Assembly: GCA_002344355.1 (NCBI GenBank)
Contig: DDTN01000007.1
Location: forward strand, 1,178 to 39,102
Origin: Proteobacteria bacterium UBA2363
Lineage (GTDB): Bacteria > Pseudomonadota > Gammaproteobacteria > Xanthomonadales > UBA2363
Direction: 5' to 3'
DNA length: 37,925 nucleotides
Shown here: piece after piece, positions 10,487 through 17,876 of the stretch
Numbering within the stretch: position 1 is the first letter of the stretch
Layout: the number at the start of each line of letters is the position of its first letter
The notes under the pieces: generated by a model
What the model saw: only the letters and a program-made list of their open reading frames with translations
Told to the model about the DNA's origin: nothing
The model's database searches: none
Program-made: the position numbers and the translations under genes

Positions 10487-11982
10487 GACCAGGCCTCCAG
10501 GGCGGCGCGGGCGTGCGCGGCATCGTCGAACGGCCGGCGCTCGCCGTTGACCTCCTGCCAGGGCTCGTGGCCCTTGCCGGCGACCAGGACGATGTCGCCG
10601 GCACGGGCGGCGGCGACCGCGGCGGCGATCGCGCGGCCGCGGTCGCGCTCGATCCGGACCTCGTCGGGGCGGGCGAAGCCGGCGACGATCTGGGCGACGA
10701 TGGCGTCGCCCGATTCCCGGCGCGGGTTGTCGTCGGTGACGATCACCGCGTCGGCCAGGGCCTGGGCCACCGCGGCCATCTGCGGCCGCTTGCCGGCGTC
10801 GCGCTCTCCGCCGCAGCCGAACACGCAGTGCAGGCGCCCCTCGACATGGCCGCGCAGCGAACGCAGCGCCTGTTCGAGGGCGTCCGGGCTGTGCGCGTAG
10901 TCGACCACCACCAGCGGCCGGTCGCCGCCGCCGTAGTGGTTCATGCGGCCGGGCACGCTGGACAGGCCGGACAGCGCGGCGGCCACCTGCGCGACCGGCC
11001 AGCCGAACGCATGCAGGGTGCCGGCGACGCCGAGCAGGTTGGCGACGTTGAAGCGGCCGAGCAGGGCGGCCTGGACATCGGCCTCGCCGTCGGGAAGGTG
11101 CAGGCGGAACGCCAGGCCGGCCATGCCGGCGCGCACCGCGGAGGCCCGGCACTCCGGCAGCGGCCCGCCGGCGCGGTCGCCGCGGCCGCAGCGCAGCAGG
11201 CGCACGCCGGACGGCAGCCGGCCGGCCAGCTCGCGGCCGAAGGCGTCGTCGATGTTGATCACCGCCGCCGACAGCCCGGGCCAGTCGAACAGGCGCGCCT
11301 TGGCGGCGCCGTAGGCCGCCATGCTGCCGTGGTAGTCCAGGTGGTCGCGGCTGAGGTTGGTGAACACCGCCACCGCGAAGCGCACCCGGTCGACCCGGCC
11401 CTGCTCGAGCGCGTGGCTGGAGACTTCCATGGCGACGTGGCTGACGCCCTCGTCCAGGAACCGGCGCAGCAGGGCGTGCACGGCCAGGACGTCGGGCGTG
11501 GTGCGCTCGCCCTCGAGCAGGCGCCCCGGGCGACCGGCACCGAGGGTGCCGATGGTCGCGACCTCGACGCCGGCGCCGGCCAGGGCCTGGGCGATCATGT
11601 GCACGCTGGAGGTCTTGCCGTTGGTGCCGGTGACGCCGACCACGGTGAGCTCGCCCGAGGGCGCGCCATAGGCGCGCTCGGCGAGCAGGCCGAGGTGGCT
11701 GCGCAGGGCCGGCACCGGCAGCGCCGGCGCCCCGGCCAGCGCGTCCTCGAGGTCGGCCGGCGCCGGCGGTTCGTAGAGCACGCAGCTGGCGCCGCGCGCG
11801 CGCGCCTGGCCGGCATGGGCCAGGCCATGGCCGCTGGCGCCGGCGACCGCGAGGAAGGCGTCGCCGGGTTCGACCTGGCGGCTGTCCAGGCGCAGCCCGG
11901 CGGGCACCAGGCCGGCCAGCGCCGGCGGCGGCTCGATCAGTCCGGCCAGCAGTTCCGCCAGGGACGGCAGCGCGTGGCTCAT
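10480..11982 (-). CDS. murE: UDP-MurNAc-dipeptide--2,6-diaminopimelate ligase
   Basis: Cytoplasmic Mur ligase that adds the third stem residue. The 500-aa product has P-loop GVTGTNGKTSSVHM (about residues 116-129), ERTTPD, MEVSSHAL, FTNLSRDHLDYHG, LGRFNVANLLG and VDYAHSPDALEQAL. The DNPRRESG motif at residues 418-425 is the hallmark of meso-diaminopimelate specificity, so a Gram-negative DAP-type wall is predicted. ATG 11982 overlaps the ftsI stop (ATGA). Apart from the overlaps, nothing unusual is visible. Confidence 0.97.
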   Translation of the reverse strand: MSHALPSLAELLAGLIEPPPALAGLVPAGLRLDSRQVEPGDAFLAVAGASGHGLAHAGQARARGASCVLYEPPAPADLEDALAGAPALPVPALRSHLGLLAERAYGAPSGELTVVGVTGTNGKTSSVHMIAQALAGAGVEVATIGTLGAGRPGRLLEGERTTPDVLAVHALLRRFLDEGVSHVAMEVSSHALEQGRVDRVRFAVAVFTNLSRDHLDYHGSMAAYGAAKARLFDWPGLSAAVINIDDAFGRELAGRLPSGVRLLRCGRGDRAGGPLPECRASAVRAGMAGLAFRLHLPDGEADVQAALLGRFNVANLLGVAGTLHAFGWPVAQVAAALSGLSSVPGRMNHYGGGDRPLVVVDYAHSPDALEQALRSLRGHVEGRLHCVFGCGGERDAGKRPQMAAVAQALADAVIVTDDNPRRESGDAIVAQIVAGFARPDEVRIERDRGRAIAAAVAAARAGDIVLVAGKGHEPWQEVNGERRPFDDAAHARAALEAWSC

Positions 11983-13745
11983 GGCGTCGGCTCCACCAGG
12001 CCGGCGAGCTCGCCGGGGATGTCCTGGATCGCCTCGGCGGCATCGCCGTGCACCGGCGGCCCGACGTCGAACGCCGCCAGCACGCGGTCGGGGGCGATGT
12101 CGAGCAGGCGCAGGGCGCCGGCCATCACCCGGCCGAACACCGGCGCCGCGACCAGTCCGCCGTAGTAGCTGCCGCCGCGCGGATCGTTGACCACCACGAC
12201 GCCGACCAGGCGCGGCGCGCTGGCCGGAACCATGCCGGCGAACACGCTGACGTAGCGGCTTTCGTAGCCGCCGGCGGTGGCCCGGCGCGAGGTGCCGGTC
12301 TTGCCGGCCACCGTGTAGTTGGGCACCGCCGCGCGGGTGCCCGAGCCTTCCGGCTCGGTCACCGTCTGCAGCATGGCGACGATCCGTGCGGCCATCGCCG
12401 GGTCGAACACCCGGCGGGCGTCGCGGCGGGTGCCGCGGACGAAGGTCGGCGGCTGCAGGACGCCGCCGTTGGCGAGCGCGGCGTACCCCTGCGCCACCTG
12501 CAGGGCGGTGGTCGAGATCGCGTAGCCGTAGGACATGGTGACCTTGTGCAGGGTGCCCCAGCGCTGCGGCGGCGGCAGCACGCCGCTGGCCTCGCCGGGG
12601 AAGCCCGAGCCGGTGACCTGGCCGATGCCGATGCGCTCGAAGACGCTCCACAGCTGCTGGTTCTCGAGCTCGAGCGCGATCTTCGCGGCGGCGACGTTGC
12701 TCGACTTGGTCAGCATCCGGGTCAGGTCGCTCGGCCCGAAGTTGCGGATGTCGCGCACGGTGTGGTTGGCGACCCGCAGGTTGCCGCCGTGGGTGTCGAT
12801 GACGCTCTCCGGCGTGAACCGGCCGCTCTCCAGCGCCGCGGCGACGGTGAACGCCTTGATCACCGAGCCGGGCTCGAACAGGTCGGTGACCGCGCGGTTG
12901 CGCCGCTGCGACGGCTCGGCGGCGCCGCGGGCGTTGTTGTTGTAGGAGGGCTGGTTGACCATGGCGAGGATCTCGCCGGTCGGCACGTCCAGGATCACCA
13001 TCGAGCCGGAACTGGCGTTGTGCTCGAGCAGGGTCGCGGTCAGCTCGCGGTAGGCCAGGTACTGGATGCGGCGGTCGATGCTCAGGTGCAGGTCGCGGCC
13101 CGGCTCGGGCGGCCTGACCAGCTCGACGTTCTCCACCACCCGGCCGCGGCGGTCGCGGATCACCCGCTGGCTGCCGGGCTTGCCGGCCAGCCAGTGGTCG
13201 AAGGCCAGCTCCAGGCCTTCCTGGCCCTGGTCGTCGATGTTGGTGTAGCCCAGCACGTGCGCCATCACCTCGCCGGCCGGGTAGTAGCGCCGGAACTCGC
13301 GGAGGCTGTTGACGCCGGGGATGTCGAGGGCGAGCACGCGCGCCGCCTGCTCGGGGTTGAGGTGGCGGCGCAGGTAGTCGAACTCGCGGCGGTTGGCGGC
13401 GCGGTCGGCCAGGCGCTCGCGCAGCGCCGCCGCGTCCAGGCCCAGGGCCTGGGCCAGTTCCGGGATGCGTTCGGCGTGCTCCATCAGCACCGGCGGATTC
13501 GCCCACAGCGACTCCACCGGCGTCGACACGGCCAGCGGCTCGCCGTTGCGGTCGAGGATCTGGCCGCGCGAGGTCGGGATGGCGATCTCGCGCAGGAAGC
13601 GGGCGTCGCCCTGGCGCTGGTAGAAGTCCTTGCGCACCACCTGCAGGTCGACCGCGCGCACGACCAGGGCGAAGGTCGCCAGGGCGAACAGGCCGGCGAC
13701 CACCCCCAGGCGCAGGCGCAGGCTGTTGCGCGGCCGCCGCCTCAT
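11979..13745 (-). CDS. ftsI: Septal peptidoglycan transpeptidase FtsI (PBP3)
   Basis: Class B penicillin-binding protein that crosslinks septal peptidoglycan with FtsW. The 588-aa product has a basic N-terminus, one membrane anchor at about residues 12-31, the PBP dimerisation/pedestal domain (RGQILDRNGEPLAVS; YYPAGEVMAHVLGYTN) and the transpeptidase domain with SVIK (nucleophile Ser294), SSN (348-350) and KTGT (482-485). All catalytic motifs are intact. The start ATG 13745 overlaps the ftsL stop (ATGA). Length agrees with E. coli FtsI. Confidence 0.97.
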   Translation of the reverse strand: MRRRPRNSLRLRLGVVAGLFALATFALVVRAVDLQVVRKDFYQRQGDARFLREIAIPTSRGQILDRNGEPLAVSTPVESLWANPPVLMEHAERIPELAQALGLDAAALRERLADRAANRREFDYLRRHLNPEQAARVLALDIPGVNSLREFRRYYPAGEVMAHVLGYTNIDDQGQEGLELAFDHWLAGKPGSQRVIRDRRGRVVENVELVRPPEPGRDLHLSIDRRIQYLAYRELTATLLEHNASSGSMVILDVPTGEILAMVNQPSYNNNARGAAEPSQRRNRAVTDLFEPGSVIKAFTVAAALESGRFTPESVIDTHGGNLRVANHTVRDIRNFGPSDLTRMLTKSSNVAAAKIALELENQQLWSVFERIGIGQVTGSGFPGEASGVLPPPQRWGTLHKVTMSYGYAISTTALQVAQGYAALANGGVLQPPTFVRGTRRDARRVFDPAMAARIVAMLQTVTEPEGSGTRAAVPNYTVAGKTGTSRRATAGGYESRYVSVFAGMVPASAPRLVGVVVVNDPRGGSYYGGLVAAPVFGRVMAGALRLLDIAPDRVLAAFDVGPPVHGDAAEAIQDIPGELAGLVEPTP

Positions 13746-14011
13746 CGGCGCACCACGACGATCTGCGCGGGCTCGGGCCGGACCAGGCCCAGCTCCTCGC
13801 GCGCCACCCGCTCGACCCGGCTCATCTCGGCCCAGGTCGCCTGTTCGAGCTGCAGCCGCCCGTACTCGATGTCGAGGGCGTCGCGCTCGGCGTTCAGGGC
13901 GCGCAGCTCGACGTAGCGCTGGCGGCCCTCGTGGCGGACATGCACGACCGCGATCGCGCTGGCGATGGCGGCGACCAGCAGCAGGCCCGAGAGCAGCAGG
14001 CGCGCGCTCAT
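13742..14011 (-). CDS. ftsL: Cell division protein FtsL
   Basis: Small bitopic divisome protein that forms a coiled coil with FtsB and activates FtsWI. The 89-aa product has a transmembrane helix at about residues 4-24 followed by a heptad-like coiled coil (RYVELRALNAERDALDIEYGR continuing into LQLEQATWAEMSRVE) and the conserved membrane-distal REELGLVRPEPAQIV. The sequence is weakly conserved in general, but size, topology and position between rsmH and ftsI make the call firm. Start ATG 14011 overlaps the rsmH stop (ATGA). Confidence 0.93.
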   Translation of the reverse strand: MSARLLLSGLLLVAAIASAIAVVHVRHEGRQRYVELRALNAERDALDIEYGRLQLEQATWAEMSRVERVAREELGLVRPEPAQIVVVRR

Positions 14012-14946
14012 GCCGGCACCTCGGCGACCCGCAGCACGGCGCTGCGGGCGCGCGGATTGGCGGCCAGCTCGGCGGCGCCGGGCATCACCCGGGCCAGGGG
14101 ACGCAGCCGTGCCGGCGGCGCCGGCGCGGCCGGCAGCCTGCGGCTGCCCTCGCTGCGACCGGCGTGGTCGGCGATGAAACGCTTGACCAGGCGGTCCTCC
14201 AGCGAGTGGAAGCTGATCACCGCAAGGCGGCCGCCCGGCCGCAGGCAGTCCAGCGCCGCGGCGAGCCCGCGCGCGGCCTCGCCGAGCTCGTCGTTGACGT
14301 GCATGCGCAGCGCCTGGAAGGTGCGCGTCGCCGGGTGCTTGTGGCCGTCCCGGGTGCCCGGCACGGCGGCGACCAGGTCGGCGAGCTGGCCGGTGCGCAG
14401 CAGCGGCGCCTGCGCGCGCGCCGCGACCACGGCGCGGGCGATGGCGCGCGAGCGCTTCTCCTCGCCCAGCCGCCAGAGCACCTCGGCGATCGTCGCCTCG
14501 TCGGCGCGGGCCAGGAAGGCGCTGGCCGGCTCGCCGGCGCCGGGATCCATGCGCATGTCGAGCGGTCCGTCGGCCGCGAAGCTGAAGCCGCGCGCGGCCT
14601 GGTCCAGTTGCGGCGAGGACACGCCGAGGTCGAGCAGCGCGCCGTCGAGGCCGCTGCGCGCCAGGTCCCAGTCGGCCAGGGTGGAGAACGGCGCCTGCCG
14701 GATCGCCACCCGCGGATCGTCGCCGAAGCGCGCCCGGGCCACGGCGATCGCCTCGGGATCGCGGTCCATCAGCAGCAGGCCGCCGCGCTCGCCGAGTCCG
14801 GCCAGGATGCGCGCGGCGTGGCCGCCGCGGCCGAAGGTGCCGTCCAGGTAGCGGCCGTCGGGACGGATGGCGAGCGCCGCCACCGCCTCGTCGAGCAGCA
14901 CGGGCAGGTGGCTTGGATCGCGCAGCGCGGCCGGGACGGCACACAT
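14008..14946 (-). CDS. rsmH: 16S rRNA (cytosine1402-N4)-methyltransferase
   Basis: SAM-dependent methyltransferase (MraW) that modifies C1402 in the ribosomal P site. The 312-aa product starts MCAVPAALRDPSHLPVLLDEA and has the SAM motif YLDGTFGRGGHA, the acidic loop LLLMDRDPEAI, LLDLGVSSPQLDQAARGFSF, RTFQALRMHVNDEL and AVISFHSLEDRLVKRF. It starts 20 bp after mraZ with an AGGAAG site about 11 nt upstream. It is the second gene of the dcw operon, as usual. Confidence 0.97.
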   Translation of the reverse strand: MCAVPAALRDPSHLPVLLDEAVAALAIRPDGRYLDGTFGRGGHAARILAGLGERGGLLLMDRDPEAIAVARARFGDDPRVAIRQAPFSTLADWDLARSGLDGALLDLGVSSPQLDQAARGFSFAADGPLDMRMDPGAGEPASAFLARADEATIAEVLWRLGEEKRSRAIARAVVAARAQAPLLRTGQLADLVAAVPGTRDGHKHPATRTFQALRMHVNDELGEAARGLAAALDCLRPGGRLAVISFHSLEDRLVKRFIADHAGRSEGSRRLPAAPAPPARLRPLARVMPGAAELAANPRARSAVLRVAEVPA

Positions 14947-14966
14947 GGTCGGCTTGGCTTCCTGGG

Positions 14967-15413
14967 TCAGAATCGGAGCGACTGCATTTCGGCGGTGATG
15001 TCCTCGGCAGAGATGGTCGTGGCGATGCGCTTGAGGTGCGCCTCCTCGCTCCACAGCTCGAACTTGTCGCCCAGACCCAGCAGTACCGCGCGCTTCTCGA
15101 TGCCGGCGGCGAGCCGCATGCTGGGCGGCACCAGGACCCGGTGCTGGCCGTCGGGCTCGACCGGGCAGGCCGAACCGACCAGCTTGCGCTTGAGCTCCCG
15201 GTGCGCGGGGTTGAAGCTGGACAGCGGCGCGACCAGGTCGCGCACGCGCTCCCACTCGGGCGCGGGGAACAGCCACAGGCAGAAGGCATCGAAGGGGTTG
15301 TAGGCGAACACCAGGCGGCCGCCGCACAGACCGGCCAGGGTGTCCCGGTAGGCCGTGGGAACGGCCATCCGACCCTTGTCGTCGATTGTGATGGTGGTCT
15401 CGCCCTGGATCAT
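14967..15413 (-). CDS. mraZ: Transcriptional regulator MraZ
   Basis: DNA-binding protein of the AbrB-like double-SpoVT fold that represses its own operon in E. coli. The 148-aa product begins MIQGETTITIDDKGRMAVPT and contains the two DxxGR-type half-repeats (DDKGRMAVPTAYRD; DGQHRVLVPPSMR) and LLGLGDKFELWSEEAH. I place the start at ATG 15413 because family members start M-[FI]-x-G-E-T; a GTG at 15422 would add three residues, but it falls inside the fourth putative MraZ box. First gene of the dcw operon, with a recognisable promoter and operator just upstream. Confidence 0.94.
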   Translation of the reverse strand: MIQGETTITIDDKGRMAVPTAYRDTLAGLCGGRLVFAYNPFDAFCLWLFPAPEWERVRDLVAPLSSFNPAHRELKRKLVGSACPVEPDGQHRVLVPPSMRLAAGIEKRAVLLGLGDKFELWSEEAHLKRIATTISAEDITAEMQSLRF

Positions 15414-15417
15414 TCCC

Positions 15418-15452
15418 GCCACTTATCCCCACAGAAACCCACGTTTCTCCAC
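15418..15452 (-). promoter_or_regulatory. MraZ operator: four GTGGN boxes at 10-bp period
   Basis: Reading the minus strand, GTGGA (15452-15448), GTGGG (15442-15438), GTGGG (15432-15428) and GTGGC (15422-15418) recur with exactly 5-nt spacers, so the boxes lie on one helix face. E. coli MraZ binds TGGGN direct repeats with 5-nt spacers in its own leader. The two central boxes match perfectly; the outer ones differ at one base. The array runs from the predicted transcription start to the mraZ start, a position suited to repression. Seen directly; function inferred from the family. Confidence 0.82.
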
Positions 15453-15459
15453 CCGGCGC

Positions 15460-15488
15460 ACGTTACGCCCGGGTCAAGGGCCTGTCAA
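15460..15488 (-). promoter_or_regulatory. Predicted sigma70 promoter of the dcw operon (Pmra)
   Basis: On the minus strand a perfect -35 TTGACA (15488-15483) is followed after 17 bp by TAACGT (15465-15460; T, A and final T match TATAAT). Transcription would start near 15453, directly at the first MraZ box. It is preceded by an AT-rich stretch that could act as an UP element. It is the only site in the window seen with a perfect -35 hexamer. Confidence 0.72.
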
Positions 15489-15511
15489 GGAAAAATGCAA
15501 GCGGCGGCAAA

Positions 15512-15555
15512 CACTTAGCTTGCCGAGAGGCAACATGAGCTAGGCGCCCTAAGTG
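15512..15555. repeat. Nested inverted repeats upstream of the dcw promoter
   Basis: CACTTAG (15512-15518) pairs with CTAAGTG (15549-15555). Inside it TAGCT (15516-15520) pairs with AGCTA (15538-15542), and TTGCC (15520-15524) pairs with GGCAA (15529-15533) around GAGA. The patch is clearly less GC-rich than its surroundings and lies between the divergent dcw operon and the plus-strand secreted-protein gene. Possible regulator site or small structured RNA; nothing identifies the ligand or protein. Confidence 0.4.
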
Positions 15556-15722
15556 ATTGAAATGGTGGGCGTGCGCGAAAAGCATCCAAAGACTTGTCCA
15601 CAGCCCCCTCCGGGCCGGCACCCCCCGCGCGCCGCCGCTTCGCCTGGCGGACGCGGGGGTGGCCCACCCTTGCCCCGGGGCCGGGCCGGGGGCGTCATCC
15701 GGCGCGACCGCGCGGGCTGGCC

Positions 15723-15728
15723 TACACT
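15723..15728 (+). promoter_or_regulatory. Candidate -10 element of the secreted-protein gene
   Basis: TACACT lies 29 nt upstream of the ATG at 15758, so the leader would be about 23 nt. No good -35 hexamer is seen 16-18 bp upstream. The same hexamer is found in front of rnpB. Weak but reasonable. Confidence 0.35.
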
Positions 15729-15757
15729 GGCCCGGCCTGCCGGGAACGGAGTGCACC

Positions 15758-17395
15758 ATGGCCAGCCGCCTGCTCGCTCTCGCCCTGCCCGCCTGCACCT
15801 TCAGCGCCGGGCTGCTCGGCGCCGCCCTGGCCGGCGCCGGGGCGCCCGTCCCGCTGCCCGACCCCGCCCTGTGCGACGGCTCCGCCGCCGGCGGCCCGGC
15901 CGACCGCGTCCACCGGTCCGGCTTCGAGTGGCTGGACCTGGCGGCCGACAGCCACGCGATGGGGCGCTGGCATCCGCACCCGGTCCACGACACCTGCTCG
16001 CAGGCGTTCCACGACAGCTTCTTCGTCGTCGCCCCCGACGGCCGCCGCTATCCGACCTGGCATCCGCCCACCACGACCGATCCCGCCACCGGCCAGCCGT
16101 GCACGTTCGGCCATGAGCACGGCCGCGATCCGCGCCAGTCGCAGCTCTGGAAGACCGGGCAGATCCAGCGCAGCTACTTCTGGGACGCCAACGGCAACGG
16201 CGAGATGGACGACTTCGAGGCGGCGCTGGCCGGCGTGCCGTTCGGCTGGGTCGCGGAGACCGCCGACGCCTGGTTCCAGGCGCAGGGCATCCCGGCGATG
16301 CGCCACGAGGACCACGTCGGACACAAGATCGAGTGGGCGAACGGCGAACCCGACATCGCCACCCACGGCATGAGCAGCGCCGCCAACGGCGGAGTCTGGA
16401 TCGGACGGCTGGGCGACGGCGTGATGGCCCAGGACACCGGCATGCGCTGCTTCTTCCTGGCCAAGGCCCACCAGGGCGTGTCCACCGCCGACGCCTTCAC
16501 CCACAACCTGCACGAGGTGCTCTACCTGGCCGACTGCCGGCACCGCGACGACCTGGCCGCCTGCGGCGACCCCGACGACCTTTCCTCGTGTCCCGATCTC
16601 CACCCGCGCAACCACGCGATGAGCGTCTCCGTGCTGCAGCCGTTCGGCCGCAGCGGCGGGTTCACCCGCTTCATGCCGATGTGCGGCGTGCCGCGGCGCA
16701 ACGACCCGCAGGACTTCGTGGCGATGCCGCCGAGCCCCTGGTCGCCCTGGTATCCGGATGGCGAGGGCGATCGCGAGATCGTCGATCGCGCCTGCGTGGA
16801 GACCGGCTTCCTGGTGCCGCCCGGCCAGTGGTCGCAGATCATGTACGAGGCCTGGCCGGCCTCGCTGTCGCTGCGCCGGCCGGACGGCAGCGCCCTGGTG
16901 TCCGGCGTGAACCTGCTGTTCGACGTGATGGACGCGGTCCGCTACCACTATCCGGAACCGCTGAAACTGCAGCGCGGCTACCACCTGGTGCGGCCGGAGC
17001 TGGCCGGAACCCACCTCGGCTACAGCCAGGACCTGTGCCGCGACGACAGCCTGGCCGGCCAGGGCCGCCGCGCGCGCGGCGGCGCCTGCGACTGGTCGAC
17101 GCAGTTCGGCGCGGTCCACGTCGAATGGGACGATCCGGCCGCGGGCTTCCGCGGCCTTGAGCGCGGCGCCTATTTCCAGCCGGCCGACCTCGACAACGCC
17201 GGCGGCCCGACCCTGTGGTTCACCGACCCGTTCGGACGCAACGCCGGCATCCAGCCGTTCCCGGGCGCCCTGCCCCAGCACCTGTCGGCCCGGGACGTGC
17301 GCTACTCGCAGCTGATCGGCGGCGCCCCGATCGATCCGCGGGTCGCCCAGCGCAGCCACGACGACGGCGGCGGCACCGTGCACGCGCCGAACTGA
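15758..17395 (+). CDS. Secreted Cys-rich protein of unknown function with EF-hand-like loop
   Basis: I do not recognise this 545-aa protein. The start ATG 15758 has GGAG six nt upstream and gives a Sec-type signal peptide (residues about 1-28, hydrophobic core LLALALPAC...AGLLGAALAGAGA); a lipoprotein reading at Cys13 is less likely because of the Pro at -2. The mature part has 11 cysteines, fitting several disulfides and export. Residues 143-154 (DANGNGEMDDFE) match a canonical EF-hand/Excalibur-type calcium loop at positions 1, 3, 5, 6 and 12. Histidine clusters at WHPHPVH (71-77), GHEHG (118-122) and RHEDHVGH (182-189) could bind metal. It is Trp/Tyr-rich and low in Lys. It is monocistronic: divergent from the dcw operon and followed by about 480 bp without a gene. 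Extracytoplasmic location is a sound inference; activity is unknown. Confidence 0.85.
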   Translation: MASRLLALALPACTFSAGLLGAALAGAGAPVPLPDPALCDGSAAGGPADRVHRSGFEWLDLAADSHAMGRWHPHPVHDTCSQAFHDSFFVVAPDGRRYPTWHPPTTTDPATGQPCTFGHEHGRDPRQSQLWKTGQIQRSYFWDANGNGEMDDFEAALAGVPFGWVAETADAWFQAQGIPAMRHEDHVGHKIEWANGEPDIATHGMSSAANGGVWIGRLGDGVMAQDTGMRCFFLAKAHQGVSTADAFTHNLHEVLYLADCRHRDDLAACGDPDDLSSCPDLHPRNHAMSVSVLQPFGRSGGFTRFMPMCGVPRRNDPQDFVAMPPSPWSPWYPDGEGDREIVDRACVETGFLVPPGQWSQIMYEAWPASLSLRRPDGSALVSGVNLLFDVMDAVRYHYPEPLKLQRGYHLVRPELAGTHLGYSQDLCRDDSLAGQGRRARGGACDWSTQFGAVHVEWDDPAAGFRGLERGAYFQPADLDNAGGPTLWFTDPFGRNAGIQPFPGALPQHLSARDVRYSQLIGGAPIDPRVAQRSHDDGGGTVHAPN

Positions 17396-17876
17396 CCGGA
17401 AATCCGGAGACGCCTCAGGTGCGGGTCCCGGCACGCGCGGCCGTGGCGCCGCGCGAGGCGAGGATCGCGATCCGGCGCCGCGCTGCCGGCACGCGCCACG
17501 GTGCGCCGGGAGGTGCGTTCAGGGCCGCGCTTGCATGCCCACAGCCCACCCCCCAGACTGGCCGCGCAGGGCAGGTGGGCATTCATGGCAGCCTGCCCGA
17601 TGCGGTGAACGCGCCGGCCCATGCCTTCCCTGGCCGCGCCATGGCCAGGACTGGCGACAGCCGGGCCGTGCATCGAGCGCGACGATGCGCGCGGCGGCGC
17701 GCCACCGGGCAGGCGCCCCGCCGGTGCCGCCCGGGCGACCGCGGCGCCCCCGATCGGGGCTGCCGGGATCCTCGCCCGGCGACCCGCCGCCATCGCCGGG
17801 GCCGGCACGCGCCCTGCCGTCGACACCCGGCCGCCGCGGGCGGCGGCGATCCCGATCCCCCGAAGGACACGGCCCC
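17396..17876 (+). other. 481-bp stretch without a convincing gene
   Basis: Lies between the secreted-protein gene and the ThDP-enzyme gene. It begins with a short CCGG/CCGG hairpin (17396-17407) directly after the stop codon, and holds a 7-bp inverted repeat (17569-17575 with 17592-17598). Long open frames cross it on both strands, but their composition is that of random GC-rich translation (Arg/Ala/Gly/Pro), with no family motif. An AAGGA (17863-17867) serves the next gene. I see no clear promoter hexamers. It could be a decayed gene or an untranslated leader. Confidence 0.5.

Noticed and set aside
15594..15602. TTGTCCACA, similar to a DnaA box
   Set aside because: A single site with one mismatch, with no second box, AT-rich unwinding region or dnaA/dnaN nearby; not evidence of an origin.
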